64,000 nt of DNA. Source: Cymbomonas tetramitiformis (taxonomy: Eukaryota > Chlorophyta > Pyramimonadophyceae > Pyramimonadales > Pyramimonadaceae). The DNA lies in assembly GCA_001247695.2 (NCBI GenBank), contig LGRX02035185.1:112421-176420 (forward strand), written 5' to 3'. The notes beneath the pieces were generated by a model. The model did not search any database. It was not told the DNA's origin and was given only the letters and a program-made list of their open reading frames with translations. Of this stretch, positions 33,601 through 39,665 are shown one piece after another (position 1 is the first letter of the stretch; each line of letters opens with the position of its first letter). A program made the position numbers and the translations under genes.

Positions 33601-34012
33601 TCAATCCAAGCAGTCTTTGAAGTGCTGAAGTTAGAGAGAGTGTGCAGGCATTTTTCCTGTTCGTTGAGCGAGGAAGTTTCACCTTTGGGAGGCACATTAT
33701 CAAGAAGAAGAGACAAGGAAGAACGATTTCGACTCCCGTACAGCAGCATAAGATCCCTCGTGTCTGTCGCCCGTACACGCACAAATTAAGAACACAGAGT
33801 CCCTAAAAGACCACAGCAAACGAAATCTTTACCTTGAGAGTAAAGTTCTTACGCATCATAGCCTTAAACTGAGAGCGACTTGATTTAGCTGGCGCATAAC
33901 TAAAACTGGGTGGGTGTTCCACAGCCTCGGAGTCCGTGGCATCACTGAGTTCCAGCGCGCCACTATCGGAGGCAGGATCTGCTGTCCCTACAGCAGGCAT
34001 CTCCGGGGGCAC
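6910..34012 (-). CDS. Full-size ABCA-family ABC transporter, about 34 exons over 27 kb
   Basis: Full transporters of this family use ATP to move lipids or other hydrophobic substrates across membranes. The gene reads right to left with the order TMD1, NBD1, linker, TMD2, NBD2, C-terminal tail. Exons I place (high to low): 34012-33833, 33763-33683, 33427-33319, 33101-33021, ~32385-32149, 30225-30119, 29396-29225, 28957-28814, 28559-28406, 28060-27976, ~27769-27676, ~27153-27015, 26504-26340, 25495-25316, ~24577-24206, 23250-23017, 20574-20387, 20079-~19880, 19215-19000, 18701-~18360, ~17749-17513, ~17064-16733, 16237-16081, 15474-15248, 15032-~14815, ~14600-14496, 13220-12939, 12660-12552, 11796-11714, 10927-10694, 9636-9577, 7865-7739, 7304-6910. 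One more small exon probably lies near 29170. Phases agree across most junctions and no exon has an internal stop, so it looks functional. Substrate is unknown. Confidence 0.9.
8705..9115. repeat. 42-bp minisatellite, about 10 copies, intronic
   Basis: The unit reads roughly TAAATGTCACCACACACAAG, then TGCTGGACC(A/G)TTTGCAACGCCC. Copies are near-identical with scattered substitutions and one short unit at about 8805-8840. It lies in the ABCA intron between the exons at 9577 and 7865. The unit length is a multiple of three, which makes false ORFs on both strands. Confidence 0.95.
9845..10640. repeat. 30-bp minisatellite, about 26 copies, intronic
   Basis: The unit is approximately GTGATGACAGGATGACGTGG then GGAGCAGGGC, with several variant families (GATGGCATGG, GACAAGATGG) grouped in blocks, as expected from local unit duplication. 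It fills most of the ABCA intron after the exon at 10694. The array starts about 60-70 bp inside the intron, so it does not include the splice donor. Confidence 0.95.
10694..10927 (-). CDS. ABCA NBD2 exon with Walker B and H-loop
   Basis: Seventy-eight codons encode [55 protein letters not shown] and FRCLGSIQ. The Walker B glutamate and the H-loop histidine (TSHSMEE) are present. Borders are TTTGTGCAG/ and CATCCAG/GTCCGC, phase 0. A 51-bp array precedes it and a 30-bp array follows it, both intronic. Confidence 0.92.
10985..11350. repeat. 51-bp minisatellite, about 7 copies, intronic
   Basis: The unit contains GGCAACAGCAGCTTCGAGCA, CTGACTGCGGCGGGTCTC and CCGGCCTTGAGGGG-like segments. Copy-to-copy changes are mostly in the G-run and adjacent trinucleotide. 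It sits just upstream (in gene sense) of the ABCA exon at 10927. Confidence 0.95.
11611..11633. repeat. (GA)n microsatellite
   Basis: A short (AG)n tract lies within the ABCA intron after the exon at 11714. A similar tract lies at about 13346-13368 and another at about 6070-6087. Confidence 0.9.
11714..11796 (-). CDS. ABCA NBD2 exon with signature motif start
   Basis: The exon encodes [20 protein letters not shown] then GGYSGGNK, the first half of the NBD2 signature. It starts in phase 1 after CTGAGCAG and ends in phase 0 at AATAAG/GTTAGT. The signature is completed by [11 protein letters not shown] in the exon at 10927. Confidence 0.9.
12222..12552. repeat. 32-bp minisatellite seeded at a splice donor, about 10 copies
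   Basis: The minus-strand unit starts CGCATCAACGGCAGAGCCCC and ends TGCGCTCCGCCT. The first unit overlaps the end of the NBD2 exon, where the same CGCATCAACG is coding and is followed by GTAAAG. In the repeats the GT is GC. Units are nearly identical, so expansion looks recent. Confidence 0.95.
12552..12660 (-). CDS. ABCA NBD2 Q-loop exon; its 3' end seeds a 32-bp array
   Basis: The exon encodes [20 protein letters not shown] and [15 protein letters not shown], ending at CGCATCAACG/GTAAAG in phase 1. The following intron begins with a tandem 32-bp array whose units each start with the same CGCATCAACG, but with GC in place of the GT. The next coding exon resumes [18 protein letters not shown]. 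Confidence 0.9.
12939..13220 (-). CDS. ABCA NBD2 exon with Walker A
   Basis: Ninety-four codons encode [39 protein letters not shown] (Walker A with Lys intact), [14 protein letters not shown] and a family-variable insert ending KDLNLARQ. The next exon begins [10 protein letters not shown]. Borders are GTTAGCAG/ and CCCGCCAG/GTACTT, both phase 0. Confidence 0.9.
14496..14600 (-). CDS. ABCA exon joining TMD2 to NBD2
   Basis: This short exon reads [20 protein letters not shown] and ends ERAR at the donor CGCGCGC/GTAAGG. The acidic DEDVVAER motif directly precedes NBD2 in ABCA proteins. The next exon starts [15 protein letters not shown] in phase 0. The acceptor is not fixed. Confidence 0.75.
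14815..16237 (-). CDS. ABCA TMD2 helix exons
   Basis: 16237-16081 starts with the base completing a Trp codon and encodes [20 protein letters not shown] and [20 protein letters not shown]. 15474-15248 encodes [20 protein letters not shown] and [20 protein letters not shown]. 15032-~14815 encodes [14 protein letters not shown], an acidic stretch, and [31 protein letters not shown] and P-YC-GR are family landmarks. Junction phases 2, 0 and 2 are consistent. The last donor is approximate. Confidence 0.85.
16425..16552. repeat. 30-bp minisatellite, about 4 copies, intronic
   Basis: The unit is GGCGCCGGAAGCTCCGGTGA then TCCGGGTTGC, with single-base differences. It lies in the ABCA intron between the exons at 16733 and 16237. 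The unit contains the small inverted repeat CCGGAAGCTCCGG. Confidence 0.95.
16733..18701 (-). CDS. ABCA exons for TMD2 first helix and second luminal loop
   Basis: 18701-~18360 encodes [16 protein letters not shown] and the helix [16 protein letters not shown], then loop sequence. ~17749-17513 encodes [20 protein letters not shown] and ends DAFVIQ at a GT donor. ~17064-16733 encodes [20 protein letters not shown] and the helix [20 protein letters not shown], ending in phase 2. The outer borders of the first two exons are approximate. A 30-bp minisatellite lies in the intron after 16733. Confidence 0.75.
19000..19215 (-). CDS. ABCA regulatory linker exon before TMD2
   Basis: Seventy-two codons are rich in Ser, Thr, Glu and Asp ([18 protein letters not shown]), then run to [11 protein letters not shown]. 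The next exon begins [14 protein letters not shown], giving the QF-AL-KR join seen before the second membrane domain in this family. Borders are GTGGTGCAG/ and CGG/GTGCGC, both phase 0. The Ser-rich part is a plausible phosphorylation region, which is inference. Confidence 0.75.
19880..20079 (-). CDS. ABCA NBD1 C-terminal exon
   Basis: The exon encodes [40 protein letters not shown] and [20 protein letters not shown], the [12 protein letters not shown] block that closes NBD1 in ABCA proteins. The acceptor after TACATACAG fits phase 2. The 3' border is not settled; a GT donor follows CATGCTCG a little downstream of the conserved part. Confidence 0.8.
20387..20574 (-). CDS. ABCA NBD1 exon with H-loop
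   Basis: The exon encodes [20 protein letters not shown] and continues through [17 protein letters not shown] and NRFGLGYHL. The H-loop histidine is in TTHFMDEAD. The acceptor follows TTCGGGCAG and the donor is CGTTCG/GTAAGA. It ends in phase 2, and the next exon supplies the missing base. Confidence 0.9.
20655..23040. repeat. About 58-60-bp minisatellite carrying exon end and splice donor, roughly 35-40 copies
   Basis: On the minus strand each unit reads GCGGTGATACGCAACAACCG, then CAAGGTGTGCAC, GCGCGGCCGCCTGCCTGG and CCAGGGGGG. The GCGGTGATACGCAACAACCG plus CAAG part is the last 24 coding bases of the NBD1 exon ending at 23017, and GTGTGC or GTGCGC is its donor. Units nearest the exon are most uniform; those near 20700-21400 are more diverged. 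The array fills the intron up to the exon at 20574 and is broken by an N gap. Confidence 0.95.
21570..21812. other. Assembly gap of 243 N
   Basis: A run of N lies inside the 58-60-bp array, with array units on both sides. The true array length is therefore unknown and could be larger or smaller than shown. Confidence 1.
23017..23250 (-). CDS. ABCA NBD1 exon with signature and Walker B; its 3' end seeds the adjacent array
   Basis: Seventy-eight codons encode the signature [17 protein letters not shown] and Walker [14 protein letters not shown], then [13 protein letters not shown] at the donor CGCAAG/GTGCGC. The next exon continues [13 protein letters not shown], so this join restores the conserved H-loop region. 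The terminal AVIRNNRK codons and donor recur in nearly every unit of the following 2.4-kb array, so many alternative donors exist in the same intron. Catalytic residues are all present. Confidence 0.9.
23490..23745. repeat. Pair of about 57-bp direct repeats in ABCA intron
   Basis: GTTGATGGCGTTG(T/G)TGTG, AGAGGC(T/C)TCGATT and AGGAACATCGACGA occur at about 23491-23551 and again at about 23675-23738, flanking an AT-rich stretch of about 120 bp. They could be the direct ends of a small insertion. Just upstream, 23285-23365 has short TTTAGATC/TTTAGAGC repeats. Confidence 0.7.
24206..24577 (-). CDS. ABCA NBD1 exon with Walker A and Q-loop
   Basis: The exon encodes [20 protein letters not shown], Walker [11 protein letters not shown] and the Q-loop region [19 protein letters not shown]. 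It ends LRLYANFQ, and the next exon resumes [11 protein letters not shown] exactly as in the family. The implied donor is CTTCCAG/GCGAGG, a GC rather than GT site. The acceptor is either before CCGATG (24577) or before ATGAAG (about 24528). The Walker A lysine is intact. Confidence 0.85.
24803..25255. repeat. About 30-bp minisatellite, roughly 14 diverged copies, intronic
   Basis: The unit is approximately GAGCCGTTGGACCAAGATGC then TGTTTTCCCTC. Copies vary in length by a few bases. It lies in the ABCA intron between the exons at 25316 and 24577. I see no exon sequence in the unit. Confidence 0.9.
25316..25495 (-). CDS. ABCA exon linking TMD1 to NBD1
   Basis: Sixty codons start [20 protein letters not shown], the VxPxxxGxxxxxxFP segment after the last TMD1 helix in this family. 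A hydrophilic linker follows, ending ETLPDKLK at a GT donor. Both borders are phase 0. The downstream intron holds the array at 24803-25255. Confidence 0.85.
26340..28957 (-). CDS. ABCA TMD1 helix exons
   Basis: The exons are 28957-28814 ([19 protein letters not shown]), 28559-28406 ([19 protein letters not shown], the family hallmark, then [12 protein letters not shown]), 28060-27976 ([20 protein letters not shown]), about 27769-27676 ([17 protein letters not shown]), about 27153-27015 ([20 protein letters not shown]) and 26504-26340 ([19 protein letters not shown], then [20 protein letters not shown]). Together they give the remaining helices of the first transmembrane domain. The last exon appears to use a GC donor (GACAAG/GCAGAG). 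The join between the exons at 27676 and 27153 is uncertain in phase. Confidence 0.85.
27525..27627. repeat. 43-bp tandem repeat, about 2.3 copies, intronic
   Basis: The unit runs TGTATCATGATGATTGGTGC, ATG(G/A)GATATAAGAAGCATCG. Two full units and a partial third lie in the ABCA intron before the exon at 27153. Confidence 0.9.
29225..30225 (-). CDS. ABCA luminal-loop exons (30225-30119 and 29396-29225)
   Basis: The first exon encodes [19 protein letters not shown] and ends in phase 2. The second starts with the single base that completes an Arg codon and encodes [19 protein letters not shown] and [19 protein letters not shown]. Both have GT-AG borders. The YTIR and NAFDQAI segments match the layout of the large luminal loop before the helix cluster of TMD1 in this family. 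A short further exon near 29172-29115 is possible before the next helix exon. Confidence 0.75.
29690..29815. repeat. About 57-bp tandem repeat, 2.3 copies, intronic
   Basis: The unit contains TACGGCTGAG(T/C)TGATTATG, TCTGACCT and CCCGGCCTGGGGGG. It lies in the ABCA intron between the exons at 30119 and 29396. Confidence 0.85.
30290..31020. repeat. 42-bp minisatellite, about 17 copies, intronic
   Basis: The unit is GCGTCCATGCTTGGATTTGG then GGGACCGGCTGCAAGGTACACC. Two sub-types differ in GGATTTGG versus GGTTATGG. It lies in the large ABCA intron between the exons at 32149 and 30225. On the minus strand each unit contains GTACCTTGCAG, a weak acceptor-like sequence. Confidence 0.95.
31165..32033. 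mobile_element. Foldback element, 869 bp, with C-rich and telomere-like core
   Basis: Two arms of about 220 bp form a long imperfect inverted repeat. The left arm starts ATGAGCCCACTGCTAGCATA and the right arm ends in the complement TGCTAGCGGCGGGCTCAT. Arms are themselves made of short palindromes (GCTAGCATATGCTAGC) and repeated GCCCGCCTGTGCTAA. The core at about 31390-31800 is C/A-rich (CCCCAACACCC) and contains clustered CCCTAAA-type heptamers near 31645-31735. No ORF encodes a transposase. I see no clear target duplication. Confidence 0.85.
32149..32385 (-). CDS. ABCA luminal-loop exon
   Basis: This open stretch reads [18 protein letters not shown], then an acidic/Gln-rich part, and ends at FLTNFLSQ with a GT donor just below 32149. 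The acceptor after GTACCAG near 32386 is my best choice but is not proven, so the 5' border may be wrong. The exon ends in phase 0, matching the next exon at 30225. The intron between them holds a foldback element and a 42-bp minisatellite. Confidence 0.6.
32712..32872. repeat. About 40-bp tandem repeat, 3-4 copies, intronic
   Basis: The unit is TAGGCGTCTGTTGCTTTGTG then CGGTTGTATGTTCAAGATAG; the last copies are shortened to GCGTCTGTTGCTTTGTGCGG plus TTGTATGTTCAA. It lies in the ABCA intron after the exon at 33021. Confidence 0.95.
33021..34012 (-). CDS. ABCA exons 1-4: cytosolic N-terminus, first membrane helix, start of luminal loop
   Basis: Exon 1 (34012-33833) starts at ATG and ends in [13 protein letters not shown], the basic approach to helix 1 typical of ABCA proteins. 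Exon 2 (33763-33683) adds [20 protein letters not shown], a clear membrane helix. Exon 3 (33427-33319) carries [18 protein letters not shown] and exon 4 (33101-33021) [20 protein letters not shown], which fit the luminal loop. Junctions 1/2, 2/3 and 3/4 keep phase (0, 0, 1) with GT-AG borders. The start is supported by lack of upstream homology and by the position of the basic segment before helix 1. Confidence 0.8.
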
Positions 34013-34518
34013 CTATGAAGCGTTGGGTGCTTCTCCTGTATATAGGATACGTGACTGGTCTATGAAGAACTTGCTTACGATCGGAAGGTCCTGAGGTATA
34101 GTTTAGGGGCTTCACACCACAGCATATCTCAATTCACGACAGGAGGTGTCAACTGGAATCGGTTTCCATTTTGTAAATCGTTAAATCATTCCCCTCGTTC
34201 CCACGTGGCCCACGACAGTCTTCACACGCTGGGGTTGACACGTAATCTGACGTCATTACAAGTAGAGGCTCTAAATAATAATAACAATAATAAATCGTTC
34301 GGATAACTTTAAACTTTATAGGAGGATGTATATCGCACGGCAGGTAGAGAATTATAGGAGGTAAAAATGATGACCCATAAATAATTATTATAATTATTTA
34401 TGTGACCGTCAGCCATCGATACAACTGTCATCCATCATCGAAGGTGACAGGTCAGCAATTGACGAGTAATGGGCATCAGTAGTGCCACCTGCACGATGCT
34501 ACTAGCATGACGACATTA

Positions 34519-35822
34519 GGGAGGTTCCGATTTCAATTCCCGGATTACAATTTACGGGATACGCGGGATACGCGCGATAACGTAACCCGGAACGCGTAAC
34601 TCGGAAACCGCTTAATCCGGGATGGCTTTTCGATTCCGATTTTTGTCTCAGCTGTGGACATTCCGAAATAAGGCCGAGAAACTCGCTTCCGTCATCCGTG
34701 TTCAATTCGAATTGTGGCACTGCAATATTATACCTAAGGTCTGATTTGTTAAATATGTAGTTTTAACTTAAGGCGGAAGGCTTTCTCTCCCGCAGTGTGC
34801 CCCTGTCCAGCGAAATAAAGATCTCTAAGATTGTATACTAATCTGAGTTATCTTTTGCTTCAAAATATTAGCACATATTCCTACTTAGTATGTGGGTACC
34901 CATTTCGCAAAGAATGACAACCCATAGCGCAACTATTGCGGGTTTCAAATTCCTTAAATTCCACCCGCTTCCGCCAAATGAACGCATCAGCCCACAGCGA
35001 GAAGTGTGGTTGACCGTTCAGTCTGTGCAATTTTTTTAGGGAAGACAACACATATGACATACTATTTTTGATAACGCTTCCCTCATCCGTTGCGCAGGCT
35101 CTCTTGCAAACAAGCGCGCGAATGAGGGAGGAAACCCGAGCGGAAACGTGGACGCGGTTGACATCCGCGTTTCCGCTAGAGGTGAAATTGTACTGCCAAA
35201 CGGTCATCATGTGTTTATTATTGCTTATATGATATGCGTGATATGTTCATGCTGTGCAGTATGCGTCCCTGCTGGGCGTGAGTCGAGTTGGCTGGCTCGA
35301 ATCACGCCCATTACCCCCCCTCACAAGAACCAGTCCAGCATCCTAGATTCCGAGCGGAACCTACTCGCGCAAAAAACATGTTGTTCCTAACACTTATTAG
35401 AATGCATATGGGAAGTTATCTTATGTTCGGTATACGTTAGTATACCGAAAACAACAGCCGCTGGACAGTGACTTACGGGCAGACTTGCATACTTGTAAGA
35501 GCGAGAGGGGATTTCTGACACAAACCAGTCCACTATTACAGATGGTTGAACGCTCGTGTCGTCGTGTGTAAAACCGTGAGATCGAAAGAATCTGGGGAAA
35601 ATGCGTTATCGACGGTAAAGATCGCGAACAGTCCTTAAGCCGTAACTCGGAAGTAAATTTCTTATTTCGTAACGTGATAAGGGCGTTTATCCCGGATTTT
35701 CACGTCTACAGATTACGAGTTAAGGACAAAATCCCGAGATAAGGACTGTCTGTCATCCAGATTCGGGAATCTATGACCTTAACTCGTAAATTGTAATCCG
35801 GGAATTGAAATCGGAACCTCCC
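34519..35822. mobile_element. Non-autonomous TIR transposon with TA target duplication
   Basis: Inverted ends of about 38 bp start GGGAGGTTCCGATTTCAATT and continue CCCGGATTACAATTTA. They match almost perfectly between 34519 and 35822. TA flanks both sides (34517-34518 and 35823-35824), the target of Tc1/mariner-like and some other transposases. The 1304-bp body has no transposase ORF, so it depends on an enzyme elsewhere. Subterminal fragments resembling AATCCGGGAT/ATCCCGGATT also recur inside. Confidence 0.85.
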
Positions 35823-36508
35823 TATTCTAGCATGAAAAATTCGACAGGCAATACTTCCGGGCGTATATTTAAAAGAATGAAAACGTTTTTATAACCTGAT
35901 ATATCTTCTAACAAGTATTACAGCTTGCGGAACTCCGAGAGGTAGAGTATATCGCCCGGCCTAGTCCAAGAAAATGGCTAAAAACAGCAGCCTGGCTGCA
36001 GGAGAAAAATCACGGAGACACAGACTTCCCCCCCCCTGGGGGAGGGAGCCCTGGTCTTTCTGTCACCCCTCGACCTCAGGTGCCAAGTCAGCTCTGCCTG
36101 TCATCAGTGGTGGGGAAAATAAAACCCCTGTATTTTATTTTCATGTATCTTAGACTGCGAATCACCCGAGCACCTCGTCCCAGCTTCACAGAGTTTGTGG
36201 AGACTGTAAAAACACGCGTATAACCCACCGTCGTCCGTTATACCCACCGTTCATTTCACTGTCTCTGTCAGGTGTTGGGCCTCACCACTGGCGAGGTTGC
36301 TTGCGCTTTCAAAATCTCTGATCCCGTACCTTGTGCGGTGACTTTCACACTTATCACCAAATCCGGCTGAGCACCTTCGTCCTCTTTGCCGACATCTTCA
36401 CCCCGCGTCCCCCTTGGTACCGGGAAATTTTTCGAGCACCTTGTCCTCGACCACACCCACCTTTTCCACGCCGACTTTTTCAGCATTTCACGTTACGTAC
36501 TTCCAACA

Positions 36509-38053
36509 ATGTCAGCGGAGCGCATTTCGCTTGCCAGCCGCCTTCGCGCTGCCCGACCCACGGGCGGGGCTTCCCCTACCCCCAGTGCCTCCAGTCCGTC
36601 TGGGGATTCTTCTGGCGAGCCGGTGGTGCCCATGTCGACGTTGATCACCCGCCCTACGCCGGTGTCACGTTCACCAACTGCTGTCGAGTTTCATCAGAAC
36701 AGCGATGTATGGACATCTACACCTGTGCGAGCCTCCCAACGAACTGAATTCACTGAGAAAATGGACTACGCCTTCGCTTATGGGGAGGAGCTGGCCAAGC
36801 TTCTTCGTGCTCATGGATTCAAGTCGAACGTGGGCCTCTCTTTGGATGGACCGGATTCCGAGACTGACTTCGCCGTCCTGCTGGCTAACATGTCCCACGT
36901 CTTCGGTCCTATCTCCCGCGACGAGGTCTTCAAACTTCTGGATCTGGACTTCGAGTACGAGTCCTACCACTACACCATCAACGAGCTCATTTTTTCCGTG
37001 CTCCCCACTGTTCTCCGCGGCATGGCGCTCTCCCTCTACGAGGAGTCCGCCGAGATTTTCCCGCACGACGGGCGCTGCGCTTTACAGCGCCTTCGCTACC
37101 AGGTCGAGGGCATTGGCGACCCCGACACCCATCGTTTCTGGGTCCGCCTTCGCTCGACTGTGATTGACGAGACCATCGAGCCCGCCCCTCAACTGGCTGT
37201 CGTGCGCACCCTCGCGGACAAGCATCGCCGGCTGTACCCTGACTACACCGACCGCAGCCTGGTGGAGGACGTGTACACCGTCCTCCGATCGTCCGCGGCC
37301 AAGTCCCCCTACGTTACACCATTGTATCTGGTGGTGCTGCGCGAGCTCAGCACCAGCAACAACTTCACCTTCGCCTCCCTCACCCTGCGGCTTGGTAAGG
37401 TCTTCCGCGACGAGTCCGCCCTTGCCCGACTCTCCGCGCCTGCCCTGCCTTCGTCTGGTGGTGCTACCCGCACCGGTGGTGGTGGCGGGAAGGAGCCTGC
37501 TTTTCACTCCCTGAGCAGGCGCAAGTTCATCCCGCCCGAGGGGACTTGGAAGAAGAACGACATGGGCGGGCGCTACTTGGTATGGGACGGCACTGGCATG
37601 CCGTGCGTGACGTGCTTCCGCCTGTGGGCCGTCACGACCGGCCACATGGACTCCGACGGCATTTGCCCCTACGTGTGTGTCCAGGCCTTCGCACCAGGGC
37701 GTGCTCCCGCCCTCGCACCCCGTGCTCCACCCAAACCCCCTTCCATGTCCGCATGGCCGCCCTCGGACACGCCGCAGGCCCACGCCCTCCGCGAGCTCGA
37801 GCCTGCACCGCAGGATGCGGCTCCTCCGCCTGACGCGGCCGCACTATCTGTCCGCTTCGCGGTTGAGCCGCCCCCTCATCGCGGCATCGACTCTCCCAAG
37901 GGGGCACCCACGGCTTGCACCGACAGCGATGACGACGCGCCCGCGGCGCTTTCCATCGTGCAACATGAAGATGATGACGTTGACTGGCCGGCCTTCCGGT
38001 CCACCCCGTGGATCCCATCTTTCAGCGGGTCTGGCAGCGGCACCTCCAAGTAA
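36509..38053 (+). CDS. Gag-like protein with unusual Cys/His cluster
   Basis: Translation from ATG at 36509 (context CAACAATGT) gives about 514 residues. The N-terminus is Ser/Pro-rich. The middle is a helical region (FKLLDLDFEYESYHYTINEL, LVEDVYTVLRSS) resembling retroelement Gag capsid domains in style. A Gly-rich basic stretch follows, then CVTCFRLW, GHMD and CPYVC, a possible zinc-binding knuckle but not the standard CCHC spacing. The tail is Pro/Asp-rich and disordered. No pol gene follows, so if it is Gag the element is partial. I do not recognise the exact family; a domesticated or host gene is possible. Confidence 0.45.
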   Translation: MSAERISLASRLRAARPTGGASPTPSASSPSGDSSGEPVVPMSTLITRPTPVSRSPTAVEFHQNSDVWTSTPVRASQRTEFTEKMDYAFAYGEELAKLLRAHGFKSNVGLSLDGPDSETDFAVLLANMSHVFGPISRDEVFKLLDLDFEYESYHYTINELIFSVLPTVLRGMALSLYEESAEIFPHDGRCALQRLRYQVEGIGDPDTHRFWVRLRSTVIDETIEPAPQLAVVRTLADKHRRLYPDYTDRSLVEDVYTVLRSSAAKSPYVTPLYLVVLRELSTSNNFTFASLTLRLGKVFRDESALARLSAPALPSSGGATRTGGGGGKEPAFHSLSRRKFIPPEGTWKKNDMGGRYLVWDGTGMPCVTCFRLWAVTTGHMDSDGICPYVCVQAFAPGRAPALAPRAPPKPPSMSAWPPSDTPQAHALRELEPAPQDAAPPPDAAALSVRFAVEPPPHRGIDSPKGAPTACTDSDDDAPAALSIVQHEDDDVDWPAFRSTPWIPSFSGSGSGTSK

Positions 38054-38873
38054 ACATCGAGTTCCACATCGTCGCCAATCGCCAACGCCAAGATGTGTGG
38101 ACCTCCGTGTGTCAATTAGACTTCAGTAGACAACTTAAACCTTCGATGCCTGACTCAGTTTGCCTATAGGTTGTTCCGGGCCAGCGCCCAGGCGGGGATC
38201 CGCAGCTAGCTGGACTGAAAAAGGTCCCATCATGTGGGAGTTGCCTTTTGATGAAAATGGGGTTCAAGTTGATCCAGCGCATAACATCAACACGGTACTC
38301 GCGCCGCCTTGCAATGAATAAGAGACGTAAACCAGAGATACTCGTAGATTTTTATCGTTTGTGAAAAAGTGGTGGTGATGTGACGACGACGACGGTGATA
38401 GTCGAGTGTGAAAAGACCTGTCGCCCGCGTATCGGTATGTTTGCTATCAGTATGTTAAACTAAGTTTTTATGTGAATAGATCATACATACAAACCAATCC
38501 GACGGCTCGGGACATTCCGTGATGGAAACCCGTCGGATCGATTTTGCATCTCATTAAAAAATGCCACCATCGAAACGCGCGTCGCGCGCTACTTCGATCG
38601 AACGCGCACCCCCCCCCGTTTGAGCTTTTGAACAATTTCTATTTCAAAATACGGCCATTTCGAAGAGTGGGTTTGCTCTATATATAATAACCGTTCAAGA
38701 ATGTCTCTCTATATAGAAACCTCTGTCACGTGATAAAGGTTTAGAAACGTACGATCGGAACATCGCCAAAACTTGATTGTGGGTACACATATATAAGACC
38801 ATCGATCGGTGCGACGCGCACCCATTTCAATCGGACGCGTCCCCTCTCTCTCTCACATTTGATCGAATGGCTA

Positions 38874-38960
38874 CCTTCCCTTACGTCTACTTCTAGTAAA
38901 CTTTATTAGATACATCTTTAGTATCTAATAAAGTTTACTAGAAGTAGATGTAAGGGAAGG
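38874..38960. repeat. Near-perfect 40-bp-stem hairpin
   Basis: The left arm 38874-38913 (CCTTCCCTTACGTCTACTTC, then TAGTAAACTTTATTAGATAC) is the complement of 38921-38960 with one G.T pair. The loop is ATCTTTA. It lies in the intergenic region between the Gag-like ORF and the hairpin-repeat cluster. Confidence 0.97.
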
Positions 38961-39406
38961 ACATACGGGACAGACCGACATGATGTTTGGGAACAAAAAA
39001 AAAGGAGAGGGGGTGGTCGTTCGACCAAAAGCCCGAACCCAACCAACATGATTTTTTATGTCGGTATGTCCGGTGTGTTCTAAGTTGTATGTGAATAGAT
39101 CATGCACACAAACAAATCCAACGGTCCGGGGAAGCCCGTTAAACAGGAACCGTCGGATCGAACTTATCGAAAGGCGTGCACACAAGATCCAACGACTCAG
39201 AACAACCCACGAACGAGGACCGTCGGATCGAAAAGTTTGAAGTGTATAAATACACCGACTTAATAAGGGTCATAAGGGGTATGAATTTCTTAAGGTAAAG
39301 TAAAATAGCGCGGTGACGTGGCATCGATTGCACGAAAAGCTAAACGAACGCCGATCGGACGGTCACGAATGAATAGTCGACGACGACCGTCCGATTCTCT
39401 CGAGAG

Positions 39407-39665
39407 GGTCTCTGCTTCTCACGTAAATAGATATATTTTGTGTCGTCACGCGACATGTCGAGAAAACGAAACATCATGCGACAAGTCGAGGACCGGAGAC
39501 CCTGCACTTCTCGCTTAAATAGATTATTTTCGTCTCGTCGCGCGACATGTCGACCTCGCGGTCTATCGTTTGTCGATCGGGCGGTCACGAAAGAGCCGTC
39601 GACGACGGCCGTCGGATCCTTCGGACGAGCATCTGCTTTTCGCGTAAATAGATTATAGTGTCGTC
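39407..39665. repeat. Three-copy direct repeat with GACATGTC palindrome
   Basis: TCTGCTTCTCACGTAAATAG, CTGCACTTCTCGCTTAAATAG and TCTGCTTTTCGCGTAAATAG head related segments at about 39410, 39500 and 39628. Two of them continue into CGTC(A/G)CGCGACATGTCGA. Between them lie the hairpins GATCGGACGGTC/GACCGTCCGATT and GATCGGGCGGTC/GGCCGTCGGATC. Confidence 0.75.
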
